Below are positions 1-12,178 of a stretch of DNA of 64,000 nt, in pieces. Origin of the DNA: Rhodovulum sulfidophilum (GTDB lineage Bacteria > Pseudomonadota > Alphaproteobacteria > Rhodobacterales > Rhodobacteraceae); contig QFPW01000015.1 in the NCBI GenBank assembly GCA_003241785.1, positions 47,854 to 111,853 on the forward strand, given 5' to 3'. Position 1 is the first letter of the stretch. Every line of letters starts with the position of its first letter. The notes beneath the pieces were generated by a model that saw only the letters and a program-made list of their open reading frames with translations, was not told the origin of the DNA and did not search any database. The translations under genes were made by a program, and so were the position numbers.

Positions 1-58
1 GTGCCAAAATTTTACCACCCGCGAATCCGGGCGCGCAACGGATTTTTATCGGCGAGCC

Positions 59-84
59 GGCGCGCGCCCCGAAATGCGCGCGCC
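59..84 (-). terminator. Hairpin downstream of metH
   Basis: A perfect 9-bp GC stem (59-67 with 76-84) and an 8-base loop lie 9 bases past the metH stop. There is no clear T-run after it on the minus strand, so it may be a GC-rich terminator or an mRNA-stabilising 3' hairpin. Confidence 0.45.
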
Positions 85-92
85 GAGGGGCC

Positions 93-3848
<3,756 letters not shown>

Positions 3849-4016
3849 CTTATTTCCCTGCGAGCAGGTGGGTGACCCCACAATGATGAAAGCCGGCGGT
3901 CCGGCGCGCGACTTTACCGCGCCGCGACCGCGCCGTTAAGAGGCAGCTTGGAGCGCCGCGGCGCTGTTTCAAGACCGGAGCGGCTTCCGGGTGCCCCGGT
4001 TAATCCCGCGCACCGC

Positions 4017-4115
4017 TGTCCCGGGCCTGACCCGGGACCTCGACCCCGACGCGCCACGCCGTTGCGCCCGAGGCGCCGCCCGCAGGCTCGAGGCCCCGGA
4101 TCAAGTCCGGGGCGC
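4017..4115. repeat. Paired GC-rich palindromes (dispersed family)
   Basis: The only recognisable content of the 395-base gap between metH and the aldehyde dehydrogenase. Two imperfect copies of a short palindrome, 4019-4037 (7-bp arms around CCTGA) and 4094-4112 (7-bp arms around TCAAG), are arranged head to head with CCTCGA/CTCGAGG at their inner edges. The pair can therefore also fold into one larger structure. The same unit recurs at 33.0, 39.2, 39.7, 44.1 and 63.9 kb. Resembles a REP/BIME-type element. Confidence 0.75.
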
Positions 4116-4243
4116 AGCCTTGACGCGCGGCCCGCGCGGGCCAAGTCGCGGTTGCGCTCCCGGCGCCCCTGCGACAGGTTGGGCCGGGGTCTGAAAGGGG
4201 CTCCCGGCGGCATGCCCCCGGGGCCGGACGAAAGAGACGAGAG

Positions 4244-5677
4244 ATGTACAAGGACACGCAGCTTTTCATCGACGGCGCGTGGCGGCCGAGCCTTTCCGGC
4301 CGGGCCGACGACGTGGTGAACCCCGCGACCGAGGAGGTGATCGGCACCGTGGCGCATGCCGGGATCGCCGATCTCGACCTCGCGCTCGCCGCCGCCGAGC
4401 GCGGCTTCGCGGCCTGGCGCGCGGTCTCGGCCTTCGACCGCTACAAGATCATGCGCCGCGCCGCCGACATCCTGCGCGCCCGCGCCGACGAGATCGCGCG
4501 TCTCATGACGCTGGAGCAGGGCAAGCCGGTCGCCGAATCGAAGGGCGAGACGCTCGCCGCCGCGGATACCATCGACTGGTTCGCCGAGGAGGCGCGCCGC
4601 GCCTATGGCCGGGTCGTGCCCGCGCGGCGCGACGGGGTCCATCAGCTGGTGATCAAGGAGCCGGTCGGGATCTGCGCCGCCTTCACGCCGTGGAACTTCC
4701 CGCTGAACCAGGTGGTGCGCAAGCTCTCCGCCGCGCTCGGCGCCGGCTGCGCGATCATCGTCAAGGCGCCCGAGGAGACGCCGGCCTCGCCGGCCGAGCT
4801 CATCCGCGCCTTCGCCGAGGCGGGCGTGCCCCAGGGCGCGATCGGCCTCGTCTACGGCGATCCGGCCGAGATCTCCTCCTATCTCATCGCCCATCCGCTG
4901 GTGCGCAAGATCTCCTTCACCGGCTCCACGCCGGTCGGCAAGCAGCTCGCGGCCCTCGCCGGCACGCATATGAAGCGCGCGACGATGGAGCTCGGCGGCC
5001 ACGCGCCGGCGATCGTCTTCGACGACGCGGACGTCGACCAGGCGAGCGCGCTGCTCGCCGGGTCGAAGTTCCGCAACGCGGGCCAGGTCTGCGTGTCGCC
5101 GACCCGCTTCCTGGTGCAGGAGGGCGTCTACGACCAGTTCGTCGACCGCTTCGTCGCCGCGGCCGAGCGGATCAGGGTCGGCGACGGGCTGGAGGAGGGC
5201 GTGACCATGGGTCCGCTCGCCAACGACCGCCGCCTCGCCGCGATGGAGGCGCTGGTGGCGGATGCGACCGGGAAGGGCGCCACGCTCCGGACCGGCGGCC
5301 GGCGGATCGGCAACAAGGGCTATTTCTTCGAGCCGACCGTGCTCACCGACGTGCCGATGGAGGCGCGCGCGATGAACGAGGAGCCCTTCGGACCCTTCGC
5401 GATGATCGCGCCCTTCGGCGACCTCGAGGAAGCGATCACCGAGGCGAACCGGCTGCCCTACGGGCTCGCGAGCTACGCCTTCACCGGCTCGGCCGCGACC
5501 GCCGCGCGGCTCGGGACCGGGATCGAGAGCGGCATGGTCACGATCAACCACCTCGGCCTCGCGCTGCCGGAGATCCCGTTCGGCGGGATCAAGGATTCCG
5601 GCTACGGCAGCGAGGGCGGCACCGAGGCGATGGAGGCCTATTTCAACACCAAGCTCGTCACCCAGGCGGCGTTCTGA
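4244..5677 (+). CDS. NAD(P)-dependent aldehyde dehydrogenase, succinate-semialdehyde type
   Basis: 477-residue aldehyde dehydrogenase of the GabD/Sad group, oxidising an aldehyde (probably succinate semialdehyde or a related omega-aldehyde) to the acid. Catalytic residues are all present: N151 in PWNFP, K174, general base E249 in MELGG and nucleophile C283 in NAGQVCVSP. The start has a weak purine-rich leader (GACGAGAG). It is monocistronic, with a strong hairpin just after the stop. Family assignment is firm. The exact substrate is inferred from similarity to GabD proteins, and no gab aminotransferase adjoins it. Confidence 0.9.
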   Translation: MYKDTQLFIDGAWRPSLSGRADDVVNPATEEVIGTVAHAGIADLDLALAAAERGFAAWRAVSAFDRYKIMRRAADILRARADEIARLMTLEQGKPVAESKGETLAAADTIDWFAEEARRAYGRVVPARRDGVHQLVIKEPVGICAAFTPWNFPLNQVVRKLSAALGAGCAIIVKAPEETPASPAELIRAFAEAGVPQGAIGLVYGDPAEISSYLIAHPLVRKISFTGSTPVGKQLAALAGTHMKRATMELGGHAPAIVFDDADVDQASALLAGSKFRNAGQVCVSPTRFLVQEGVYDQFVDRFVAAAERIRVGDGLEEGVTMGPLANDRRLAAMEALVADATGKGATLRTGGRRIGNKGYFFEPTVLTDVPMEARAMNEEPFGPFAMIAPFGDLEEAITEANRLPYGLASYAFTGSAATAARLGTGIESGMVTINHLGLALPEIPFGGIKDSGYGSEGGTEAMEAYFNTKLVTQAAF

Positions 5678-5682
5678 CCCCG

Positions 5683-5718
5683 GCGCCCGCCCGCCGGCTC
5701 CGACCGGCGGGCGGGCGC
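5683..5718 (+). terminator. 15-bp GC hairpin after the aldehyde dehydrogenase
   Basis: Perfect 15-bp inverted repeat (5683-5697 with 5704-5718), loop CTCCGA, starting 6 bases after the stop codon. No T-tract follows, as is common in high-GC genomes. Confidence 0.6.
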
Positions 5719-5816
5719 CTCCCGCGGGTCCGAGGGGACAATCCCCTTCCGTCCCGGGCCGGGCGCGGTGTATCGTCGCGGCCGCGATGCGTGATTGACT
5801 GGTTGTGAGTGTTGAG

Positions 5817-7784
5817 ATGAGCGACGCGGCAACGGCCGAAGGCCCAGCCCCCCGGCCGGGTTCGGCCGCCCCGACCTTCGATACCCCCGGGGCAGCCCGG
5901 TCCGGTGTCGCCTTCCGGTACCGCCCCGAGATCGACGGGCTCCGCGCGCTCGCGATCCTGCCGGTCGTGCTGTTCCACGCGGGTTTCGCCGCCTTTTCCG
6001 GCGGTTTCGTCGGCGTCGACGTGTTCTTCGTCATCTCGGGCTATCTCATCACCTCGCTGGTAATGCGCGACATCGCCGAGGGGCGGTTCTCGATCCTGAC
6101 CTTCTACGAGCGGCGGGCGCGGCGGATCCTGCCGGCGATGATCTTCGTCGTGCTCTGCTCGGTGCCGCTGGCCGCGCGCTTCCTGCTGCCCTCCGAGCTC
6201 GCCAATTTCGGCCACAGCGTCACCGCGACGATGGCCTTCGTCGCCAATCACTTCTTCCTCGAGCAGGTCGACTATTTCGCACCCCGCGCCGATCTGATGC
6301 CGCTCCTGCACATGTGGAGCCTCGCGGTCGAGGAGCAGTACTACCTGTTCGTGCCGCCGCTGATGTGGCTGCTGTGGCGCCTTGGCGTGCGGATGGGGCT
6401 CATGCTGCTGCTGGTCGCGGCGGCGAGCCTCCTGTCGGTGATCGGCGCCTCGCTCGTGGTGCAGAAATGGCAGGCGGTGGCCTTCTTCATCTTCCCGACG
6501 CGCGCCTTCGAGCTCGGCATCGGCTCGATGCTGGCGATCTGGTTCCGGACCCGCGAGCTGCCGCGCACGCCGGCCAACGGCGCGCTCGGGCTGCTCGGCG
6601 TGGCGCTCATTCTCGGCTCGGTGCTGATGATCCCCGAGAACGCGCTGATGCCGTCCTACCTCTCGCTGATCCCCTGTCTCGGCGCGGCGCTCATCATCGC
6701 CTTCGCGACCGAGGGCACGGCGGCGCGCGCGGTGCTGGCCTCGCGGCCGCTGGTCGGGATCGGGCTCATCTCCTTCTCCTTCTACCTCTGGCACCAGCCG
6801 CTCTTCGCCTTCGCCCGCGCGACGATCGCGCGGCCCTCCGCCGCGCTGATGGGCGGGCTCGCGGTGCTTTCCGCCCTGCTCGCCATCGTCACCTGGCGCC
6901 TCGTCGAGCAGCCGGCGCGGCATGCCCGGATCTCGCGCGCGCGGGTGCTCGGCCTCGCCGTGGTCGGGCTGGTGGCGACCGGGCTGATCGGCGAGTTCGT
7001 CGCGCTCGAGGCGCGGCTCCTGCATCCGCTCGCGGCCGAGGACGCGCAGCTCGACGTCTCCTTCGAGGAGCGGGGCGAATTCGTGCGCGCGCGCTACAAC
7101 GCGCTTCCTCACGATTTCGCCGCCGCGACGCCGGGGCAGCCGAAGCTGCTCATCATCGGCGACAGCTATTCGCAGGACTTCTGGAACATGTCGCTCGCGC
7201 GGGGCGCCTTCCAGGGCTGGGCGGTGGCGACGCGCTATATCCCCGCGGTCTGCCAGACCTATTTCGGCGCCGAGAACGTCGACCGCTTCATCGACCCGTC
7301 CGAGCATCGCCGCTGCCGTTTCTACCGCCGCGTCGATCCGTTCGAGGCGACGGCGCGGGAGGCGGACGTGATCGTCTTCGTGACAAAATGGGACGGCTGG
7401 GCCGCCGAGCGGATGGGCGAGAGCGTCGCCGCGCTCAAGCTCGCGCCGGAGCAGAAGGTGATCGTGGTCGGGTCCAAGGGCTTCGGCGACGTCTTCCTGC
7501 CGCGGTACCAGGGCGAGACCGCGGCGGAGCGCGCCGCGATCCGCGTCACGCCGGACGAACGCCAGGTCGGCGGCAACCCGATCCTCGCGCGGACCTTCGG
7601 CCCGGAGACCTTCGTCGATCTCGCCGGCATGCTCTGCCCGGACGGGTCCTGCGCGCTCTTCACGCCCGAGGGCGCGCTCATCAGCCACGACGGCGACCAT
7701 CTGACCGAGACCGGAGCCGACGTGGTCGGGCGGGTGCTCTACGACAGCCCGGTGCTGCGACCCTATCTCACACCGGCGGATTGA
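5817..7784 (+). CDS. Acyltransferase 3 / SGNH fusion (OafA/YrhL family)
   Basis: Membrane O-acyltransferase that would move acetyl or a similar group onto a cell-surface polysaccharide or peptidoglycan. About 655 residues. The N-terminal acyltransferase-3 domain begins RPEIDGLRALAILPVVLFH, carries FYERRARRILPAM and about ten hydrophobic helices to ~residue 390. The periplasmic SGNH hydrolase-like domain follows with IIGDSYS and a late DGDHLTETG (Asp/His pair). An in-frame GTG at 5805 is possible; ATG 5817 is preferred. No adjacent polysaccharide genes; the nearest glycosyltransferase is 12 kb away, so the target is unknown. Confidence 0.9.
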   Translation: MSDAATAEGPAPRPGSAAPTFDTPGAARSGVAFRYRPEIDGLRALAILPVVLFHAGFAAFSGGFVGVDVFFVISGYLITSLVMRDIAEGRFSILTFYERRARRILPAMIFVVLCSVPLAARFLLPSELANFGHSVTATMAFVANHFFLEQVDYFAPRADLMPLLHMWSLAVEEQYYLFVPPLMWLLWRLGVRMGLMLLLVAAASLLSVIGASLVVQKWQAVAFFIFPTRAFELGIGSMLAIWFRTRELPRTPANGALGLLGVALILGSVLMIPENALMPSYLSLIPCLGAALIIAFATEGTAARAVLASRPLVGIGLISFSFYLWHQPLFAFARATIARPSAALMGGLAVLSALLAIVTWRLVEQPARHARISRARVLGLAVVGLVATGLIGEFVALEARLLHPLAAEDAQLDVSFEERGEFVRARYNALPHDFAAATPGQPKLLIIGDSYSQDFWNMSLARGAFQGWAVATRYIPAVCQTYFGAENVDRFIDPSEHRRCRFYRRVDPFEATAREADVIVFVTKWDGWAAERMGESVAALKLAPEQKVIVVGSKGFGDVFLPRYQGETAAERAAIRVTPDERQVGGNPILARTFGPETFVDLAGMLCPDGSCALFTPEGALISHDGDHLTETGADVVGRVLYDSPVLRPYLTPAD

Positions 7785-7854
7785 CGCCCGGCCGCGGCAT
7801 CGGGCCCGCGGCGATCCTATATCCCCGTGCGATGGCTCGCGGGGGAGGTGGATG

Positions 7855-8844
7855 ATGGCGGCGACCGGGGATGATCAGCGCGCGGCGGCCACGCCCGAGG
7901 CACGCCGGGCGGCGGCGCGCGCAGAGGCGGCGGCCCGCGCGGCGGTGATCGCGGCCTCGCGCGCCTATTTCGACGCGCGCCGCGCCAGGGTCGATCCCTT
8001 CGTCGACAAATGGTTCTCGGTCCGGGGCAGCCTCAGGCTGCACCGCCACGCGCTCGGCTGGGACATCGCCCGGGCGCCGGCCAATCTCGGGCTCGGCCTC
8101 GTCCATTTCGGCAGCCGGGTCGGGGCGGGGGCGGCGGATCTGGTCGGCGCGCGGAAATCGGCGGCCTGGCTGCGCGGGCGCAACGTCCTGCTCGAGACCG
8201 ACGTGATGCGCGAGGTCGAGCGGCTGGTCACGACCGAGCTCCTGGAGCTGCCCGACACCGACAAGCCGAGCCGCGACGCGCTCGCCCAGGCGATCCTCGC
8301 CGACGCGGAGGTCCGCCGCCTGATCGCCGACGCGCCCGAGATCGGGGGCGGCGTCGGCCAGAGCGTCGCGGAATACGTCGGCTCCCGCGCCGCCGTGGGC
8401 GAGATCACCACGACGCTCGCGACGCTCGGGGCCGGGGCCGCGACCCTGCAGAAGCTGACCCCCGGCGCGCTCGCGCTCGGGCCCGCGCTCGCCGCCGCGA
8501 TGGCGCAGAGCGCGGCGATCGCGGCCTTTCCGCTCGGCGCGACGGCGGGCTCGCTCTGGTACGGGATGTTCCCGGCATCTGCCTCCGGCGCGCTCGTCGC
8601 GAGCACGACGGCGGGGCTCATGCTCTCGGCCTCGGTGCTCGCCGCCTTCGCGGGCGTGATCGCCGATCCGGTGCAGCGCGGGCTCGGCCTCCACCGCCGG
8701 CGGCTCCTGAAACTGATCGACGCGCTGGAGCGGCAGTTCGTCGACGGCGAGGGCGCGGGGTTCGCGGCGCGCGAGCACTACGTCGCGCGGATCCTCGATC
8801 TGATGGACGCGACGGTGACCACGGCGCGCGCGCTGCGCGGCTAG
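7855..8844 (+). CDS. Conserved unknown protein, DUF6635-like
   Basis: About 329 residues. An alanine/arginine-rich N-terminus (to ~residue 45) is followed by a conserved-looking block (YFDARRARVDPFVDKWFS, LRLHRHALGWDIARAP) and, around residues 180-290, Gly/Ala-rich helices that could insert in or lie on the membrane. I recall this as the DUF6635 family, whose function is not known. GGAGG at 7844-7848 is 6 bases from ATG 7855 and only 3 from ATG 7852, so 7855 is chosen. Its TAG stop lies inside a CTAG palindrome shared with the stop of convergent hutC. Confidence 0.7.
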   Translation: MAATGDDQRAAATPEARRAAARAEAAARAAVIAASRAYFDARRARVDPFVDKWFSVRGSLRLHRHALGWDIARAPANLGLGLVHFGSRVGAGAADLVGARKSAAWLRGRNVLLETDVMREVERLVTTELLELPDTDKPSRDALAQAILADAEVRRLIADAPEIGGGVGQSVAEYVGSRAAVGEITTTLATLGAGAATLQKLTPGALALGPALAAAMAQSAAIAAFPLGATAGSLWYGMFPASASGALVASTTAGLMLSASVLAAFAGVIADPVQRGLGLHRRRLLKLIDALERQFVDGEGAGFAAREHYVARILDLMDATVTTARALRG

Positions 8845-9530
8845 GCCCCGGTCAGCGCGCGGTCATGCGCGACGAGGCGGAAGCCCGCGCCCGGATGCAC
8901 GAGCCGCGCGCGCGTCACCGGCGCGCTCCCGTTCCAGGTGCGCCGCGTGACGACGAAGACCGGCGCGCCGGGGTCGATCCCGAGCAGCCGGGCCTCCTCG
9001 GCCCGCGCCGCCTCGGCGGTCAGCTCCTGCTCGGCGCGGCTGAACGGCACCTGGTCGATCAGCCATTCGTTCGGCCCCTCGGCCTCGAAGCTGCGCGCCT
9101 CGGCCCCGGGCACCGAGGCGAGGTCGATCCAGCGGTCCTCGAGCTGGTAGGGCCGGCCGTCGGCGCTGTGGAGACAGAGCAGGCGCAGGCCCGGCCCGCG
9201 GAAATCGGCGGGGGCGGGCGGCGCCGTCTCGCGCGCGAGCAGCCGGTAGCCATAGGAGCGGCCGCCGGCCTCGATCTCGGCGCGGACCTTGGGGATCCTG
9301 AGCACGGTCTCGACCGGCCGGCGCTCGACCACGCGGCTGCCGGCGCGGCGGCGGCGCTCGATCAGCCCCTCGTTGACGAGATCGGCCATCGCCCGCGCGA
9401 TCGTCGGCCGCGTGACGGCGAATTCGCGCGCCAGCTCCTCCTCGTGCGGGATCGGGGCGCCGGGCGGCCAGACGCCGGAGGTAATGCGGTCGAGAAGCTC
9501 CGCGTGGATCACGCGGTGCTTCGGCGTCAT
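8841..9530 (-). CDS. hutC: Histidine utilisation repressor, GntR/HutC family
   Basis: 229 residues. A winged helix-turn-helix at residues ~1-70 (EFAVTRPTIARAMADLVNEG) is followed by a UTRA ligand-binding domain that in this family senses urocanate. Starts inside the hutF stop (ATGA overlap at 9527-9530), so it is translated with hutF. The context and the palindrome between hutF and hutI indicate that it represses both hut transcripts, including its own. Its TAG stop overlaps the stop of the facing gene at 8841-8844. Confidence 0.92.
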   Translation of the reverse strand: MTPKHRVIHAELLDRITSGVWPPGAPIPHEEELAREFAVTRPTIARAMADLVNEGLIERRRRAGSRVVERRPVETVLRIPKVRAEIEAGGRSYGYRLLARETAPPAPADFRGPGLRLLCLHSADGRPYQLEDRWIDLASVPGAEARSFEAEGPNEWLIDQVPFSRAEQELTAEAARAEEARLLGIDPGAPVFVVTRRTWNGSAPVTRARLVHPGAGFRLVAHDRALTGA

Positions 9531-10888
9531 ATGAGCGCCCTCAGCGTCGCCATCGTCTCGCGCCAGGCGGCTTCGATGCGGGCGCGCTCGACGTGGCGGC
9601 CGTCGCGCACCATGTAGCGCCCGGCCGACCAGACGTCGCGCACCGCGTTGCGTGGTCCGGCGAAGATGAAGCCGTCGACAAGCTGGCCGTCGTCGAGCGC
9701 GATCATCGTCGGATGGTCGCGGTCGAGCGTCAGCATGTCGGCCCAGGCGCCGACGCGGATGCCGCCGGTGTCGCGCCCGAGCGCCCGGGCGCCGCCCCGG
9801 AGCGCCCCGGCGAAGAGCGTGTTGCCGGTCGAGGCCCCGGCGGGGGCGAGCACGTTGCGGGCGCGGTCGCGCAGCCGCTGCGAATATTCGAGCTGGCGCA
9901 GCTCGGGCGCGAGGCCGATCTGGATATTGCTGTCGGTGCCGATGCCGAAGACGCCGCCGGCCTCGAGGAAGGCGGGGCCGTTGAAGATCCCGTCGCCGAG
10001 GCTCGATTCGGTGATCGGGCAGAGGCCCGCGACCGCGCCCGAGACCGCGAGCTCGCGCGTCTCGGTCTCGGTCATCTGCGTCGCATGGATCAGGCACCAG
10101 CCGGCGTCGAGCCCGACTTCCGAGAGCAGGTAGTCGACCGGCCGGGTGCCGAGCCAGGCCTCGATCTGCGCGACCTCCTCGACCTGCTCGGCGGCGTGGA
10201 TATGCGTCGGCCCGGGCAGGCGCGCGGATATCAGCTCGCGCAGCTCCTCGGGCGTCGTCGCGCGCAGCGAATGCGGCGCCGAGCCGATCACCCCGTCGGG
10301 CGCCAGTTTCGGCGCGCCCTCGACGAGCGCGAGAAACCGCGCGACGTCGCAGCCGAAGCGGAGCTGGCCGCCGTTGAGCGGCGCGGCCTCTGCGCCGCCG
10401 TAGGTGTAGAGGACGGGCAGGAGCGTGAGCCCGATCCCGGCCGTCGCGGCCGCCGCCGCGATCCGTTCCGACATCTCGGCCGGATTGTCATAGGCGCCGC
10501 CGCCCGGGCGATGGTGCAGGTAGTGGAATTCCGCCACGGCGGCGAAGCCCGCCTCGACCATCTCCATGAAGGCGAAGGCGGCGATCGCCTCGACCTGATC
10601 GGGCGTCAGATGGTCGAGAAACTTGTACATGAGCCGGCGCCAGGTCCAGAAACTGTCCGGGCTCGGGCCGCGCCGCTCGGTCATGCCGGCCATCGCGCGC
10701 TGGAAGGTGTGGCTGTGCAGGTTCGAGGGCGCGGGCAGCAGCGCGCGCTCGGCGAGCAGGTTGTCGCCGGGCCGGGGCGCGGAATTCGCGTCGAGCGCGA
10801 CGACGCGCCCATCCTCGATCACCAGGCGGACATCGCGGGCCCAGCCTTCGGGCAGCAGCGCGAGCGGGGCGAAGAGCGATTGTGGCAC
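9527..10888 (-). CDS. hutF: Formimidoylglutamate deiminase
   Basis: Hydrolyses N-formimidoyl-L-glutamate to N-formyl-L-glutamate and ammonia, the fourth step of the five-step histidine pathway. About 453 residues, amidohydrolase fold, with the metal motif NLHSHTFQRAM and later metal/active-site segments THIHAAEQ and GIGTDSN. The frame is open to an ATG at 10927, but that start lies inside the promoter/operator. GTG 10888 has GAGG six bases upstream and gives the family's usual N-terminus (SLFAPLALLPEGWARDV), so it is preferred. Coupled to hutC by ATGA. Confidence 0.92.
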   Translation of the reverse strand: MPQSLFAPLALLPEGWARDVRLVIEDGRVVALDANSAPRPGDNLLAERALLPAPSNLHSHTFQRAMAGMTERRGPSPDSFWTWRRLMYKFLDHLTPDQVEAIAAFAFMEMVEAGFAAVAEFHYLHHRPGGGAYDNPAEMSERIAAAAATAGIGLTLLPVLYTYGGAEAAPLNGGQLRFGCDVARFLALVEGAPKLAPDGVIGSAPHSLRATTPEELRELISARLPGPTHIHAAEQVEEVAQIEAWLGTRPVDYLLSEVGLDAGWCLIHATQMTETETRELAVSGAVAGLCPITESSLGDGIFNGPAFLEAGGVFGIGTDSNIQIGLAPELRQLEYSQRLRDRARNVLAPAGASTGNTLFAGALRGGARALGRDTGGIRVGAWADMLTLDRDHPTMIALDDGQLVDGFIFAGPRNAVRDVWSAGRYMVRDGRHVERARIEAAWRETMATLRALI

Positions 10889-10905
10889 GGGACGCCTCAC
10901 GATCG

Positions 10906-10947
10906 TTGACCTGTGGTTAATATGCATTTACATATTCGCGGCGTCAA
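10906..10947. promoter_or_regulatory. Divergent overlapping hutI and hutF promoters with palindromic operator
   Basis: Plus strand: TTGACC (10906-10911), 17-base spacer, TACATA (10929-10934), firing toward hutI. Minus strand: TTGACG (10947-10942), 17-base spacer, CATATT (10924-10919), firing toward hutF-hutC. The two core promoters overlap face to face. An inverted repeat AATATG-N6-CATATT (10919-10936) covers both -10 regions and is the obvious candidate HutC operator. Binding by HutC is inferred. Confidence 0.75.
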
Positions 10948-10975
10948 GTCTGCGACTCCCTGTCGAGGAACTGCG

Positions 10976-12178
10976 ATGGACCGTCCGAATCTCCTGCTGC
11001 GCAACGCCACCGCCGCGACCATGGCGGAGGGCTACGGCCTGATCCCGAACGCGGCCATCGCGGTGCGCGACGGCCGGATCGACTGGGTCGGCCCGGAGGC
11101 CGAATTGCCGGACACGTTCGGGGATCTGCCCGACCGCGACCTCGGCGGCGCCGTGGTGACGCCGGGGCTGATCGACTGTCACACGCATCTGGTCTTCGGC
11201 GGCGACCGCGCGCTCGAATTCGAGATGCGGCTCGAAGGCGCGAGCTACGAGGCGGTCGCGCGGGCCGGGGGCGGCATCGCCTCGACCGTGCGCGCCACCC
11301 GGGCCGCCACCGAGGCCGAATTGCTCGCCGCCGCGCTGCCCCGGCTCGACGCGCTGCTCGCCGAAGGGGTCACGACGGTCGAGGTGAAGTCCGGCTATGG
11401 GCTGGAGCGCGAAGCGGAGCTCAACATGCTGCGCGTGGCGCGCGCGCTCGGACGGGAGCGGGCGGTCGCGGTGCGGACGAGCTATCTCGGCGCCCACGCG
11501 CTGCCGCCCGAATACCGCGAGGATCGCGCCGCCTATCTGCGCGACGTCTGCCTGCCGACGCTGGAGGCGGCCGCCGAGGCGGGGCTCGTGGACGCGGTCG
11601 ACGGCTTCTGCGAGGGCATCGCCTTCCTGCCCGACGAGATCGAGCTGGTCTTCGAGGAGGCGCATACGCTCGGCCTGCCGGTGAAGCTCCACGCCGAGCA
11701 GCTCTCGAACCTCGGCGGCGCGGCGCTCGCGGCGCGGCATGGCGCGCTCTCGGCCGATCATCTCGAATGGCTCGACGAGGCCGGCGTCGTCGCGATGGCG
11801 GCGAGCGGCACCGTCGCGGTGCTGCTGCCCGGTGCCTTCTACACACTGCGCGAGACGAAGCTGCCCCCGGTCGAGGAGCTGCGCGCGAAGGGCGTGCCGA
11901 TGGCGGTCGCGACCGACTGCAACCCGGGCACCTCGCCGCTCACCTCGCTCCTGCTCGCGGTCAACATGGCCTGCACCCTGTTCCGGATGACCCCGGAGGA
12001 AGCGCTTTCGGGCGTGACGCGCCACGCCGCGAAAGCGCTCGGCCTGTCGGACCGGGGCATCATCGCCAACGGCTTACGCGCCGATCTTGCCATCTGGAAC
12101 GTCGCCCACCCGCGCGAGCTCGCCTATCGCATCGGCTTCAACCCGCTCGCGGAGCGGATCTTCGGAGGTTCGGAATGA
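10976..12178 (+). CDS. hutI: Imidazolonepropionase
   Basis: Opens the imidazolone ring of 4-imidazolone-5-propionate to give N-formimidoyl-glutamate. 400 residues, amidohydrolase fold; LIDCHTHLVFGG carries the first metal ligands, then VEVKSGYGL, KLHAEQLSN and VATDCNPGTSP. Chosen start ATG 10976 has GAGGA (10965-10969) six bases upstream; a further in-frame ATG at 10913 would lie inside the promoter. Its TGA overlaps the hutH ATG (ATGA), so the two are translationally coupled. Confidence 0.96.
   Translation: MDRPNLLLRNATAATMAEGYGLIPNAAIAVRDGRIDWVGPEAELPDTFGDLPDRDLGGAVVTPGLIDCHTHLVFGGDRALEFEMRLEGASYEAVARAGGGIASTVRATRAATEAELLAAALPRLDALLAEGVTTVEVKSGYGLEREAELNMLRVARALGRERAVAVRTSYLGAHALPPEYREDRAAYLRDVCLPTLEAAAEAGLVDAVDGFCEGIAFLPDEIELVFEEAHTLGLPVKLHAEQLSNLGGAALAARHGALSADHLEWLDEAGVVAMAASGTVAVLLPGAFYTLRETKLPPVEELRAKGVPMAVATDCNPGTSPLTSLLLAVNMACTLFRMTPEEALSGVTRHAAKALGLSDRGIIANGLRADLAIWNVAHPRELAYRIGFNPLAERIFGGSE

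Noticed and set aside
3849..3940. Possible SAM/SAH/cobalamin riboswitch before metH
   Set aside because: I compared the leader with the patterns I know and found no matching conserved core; the leader is short.
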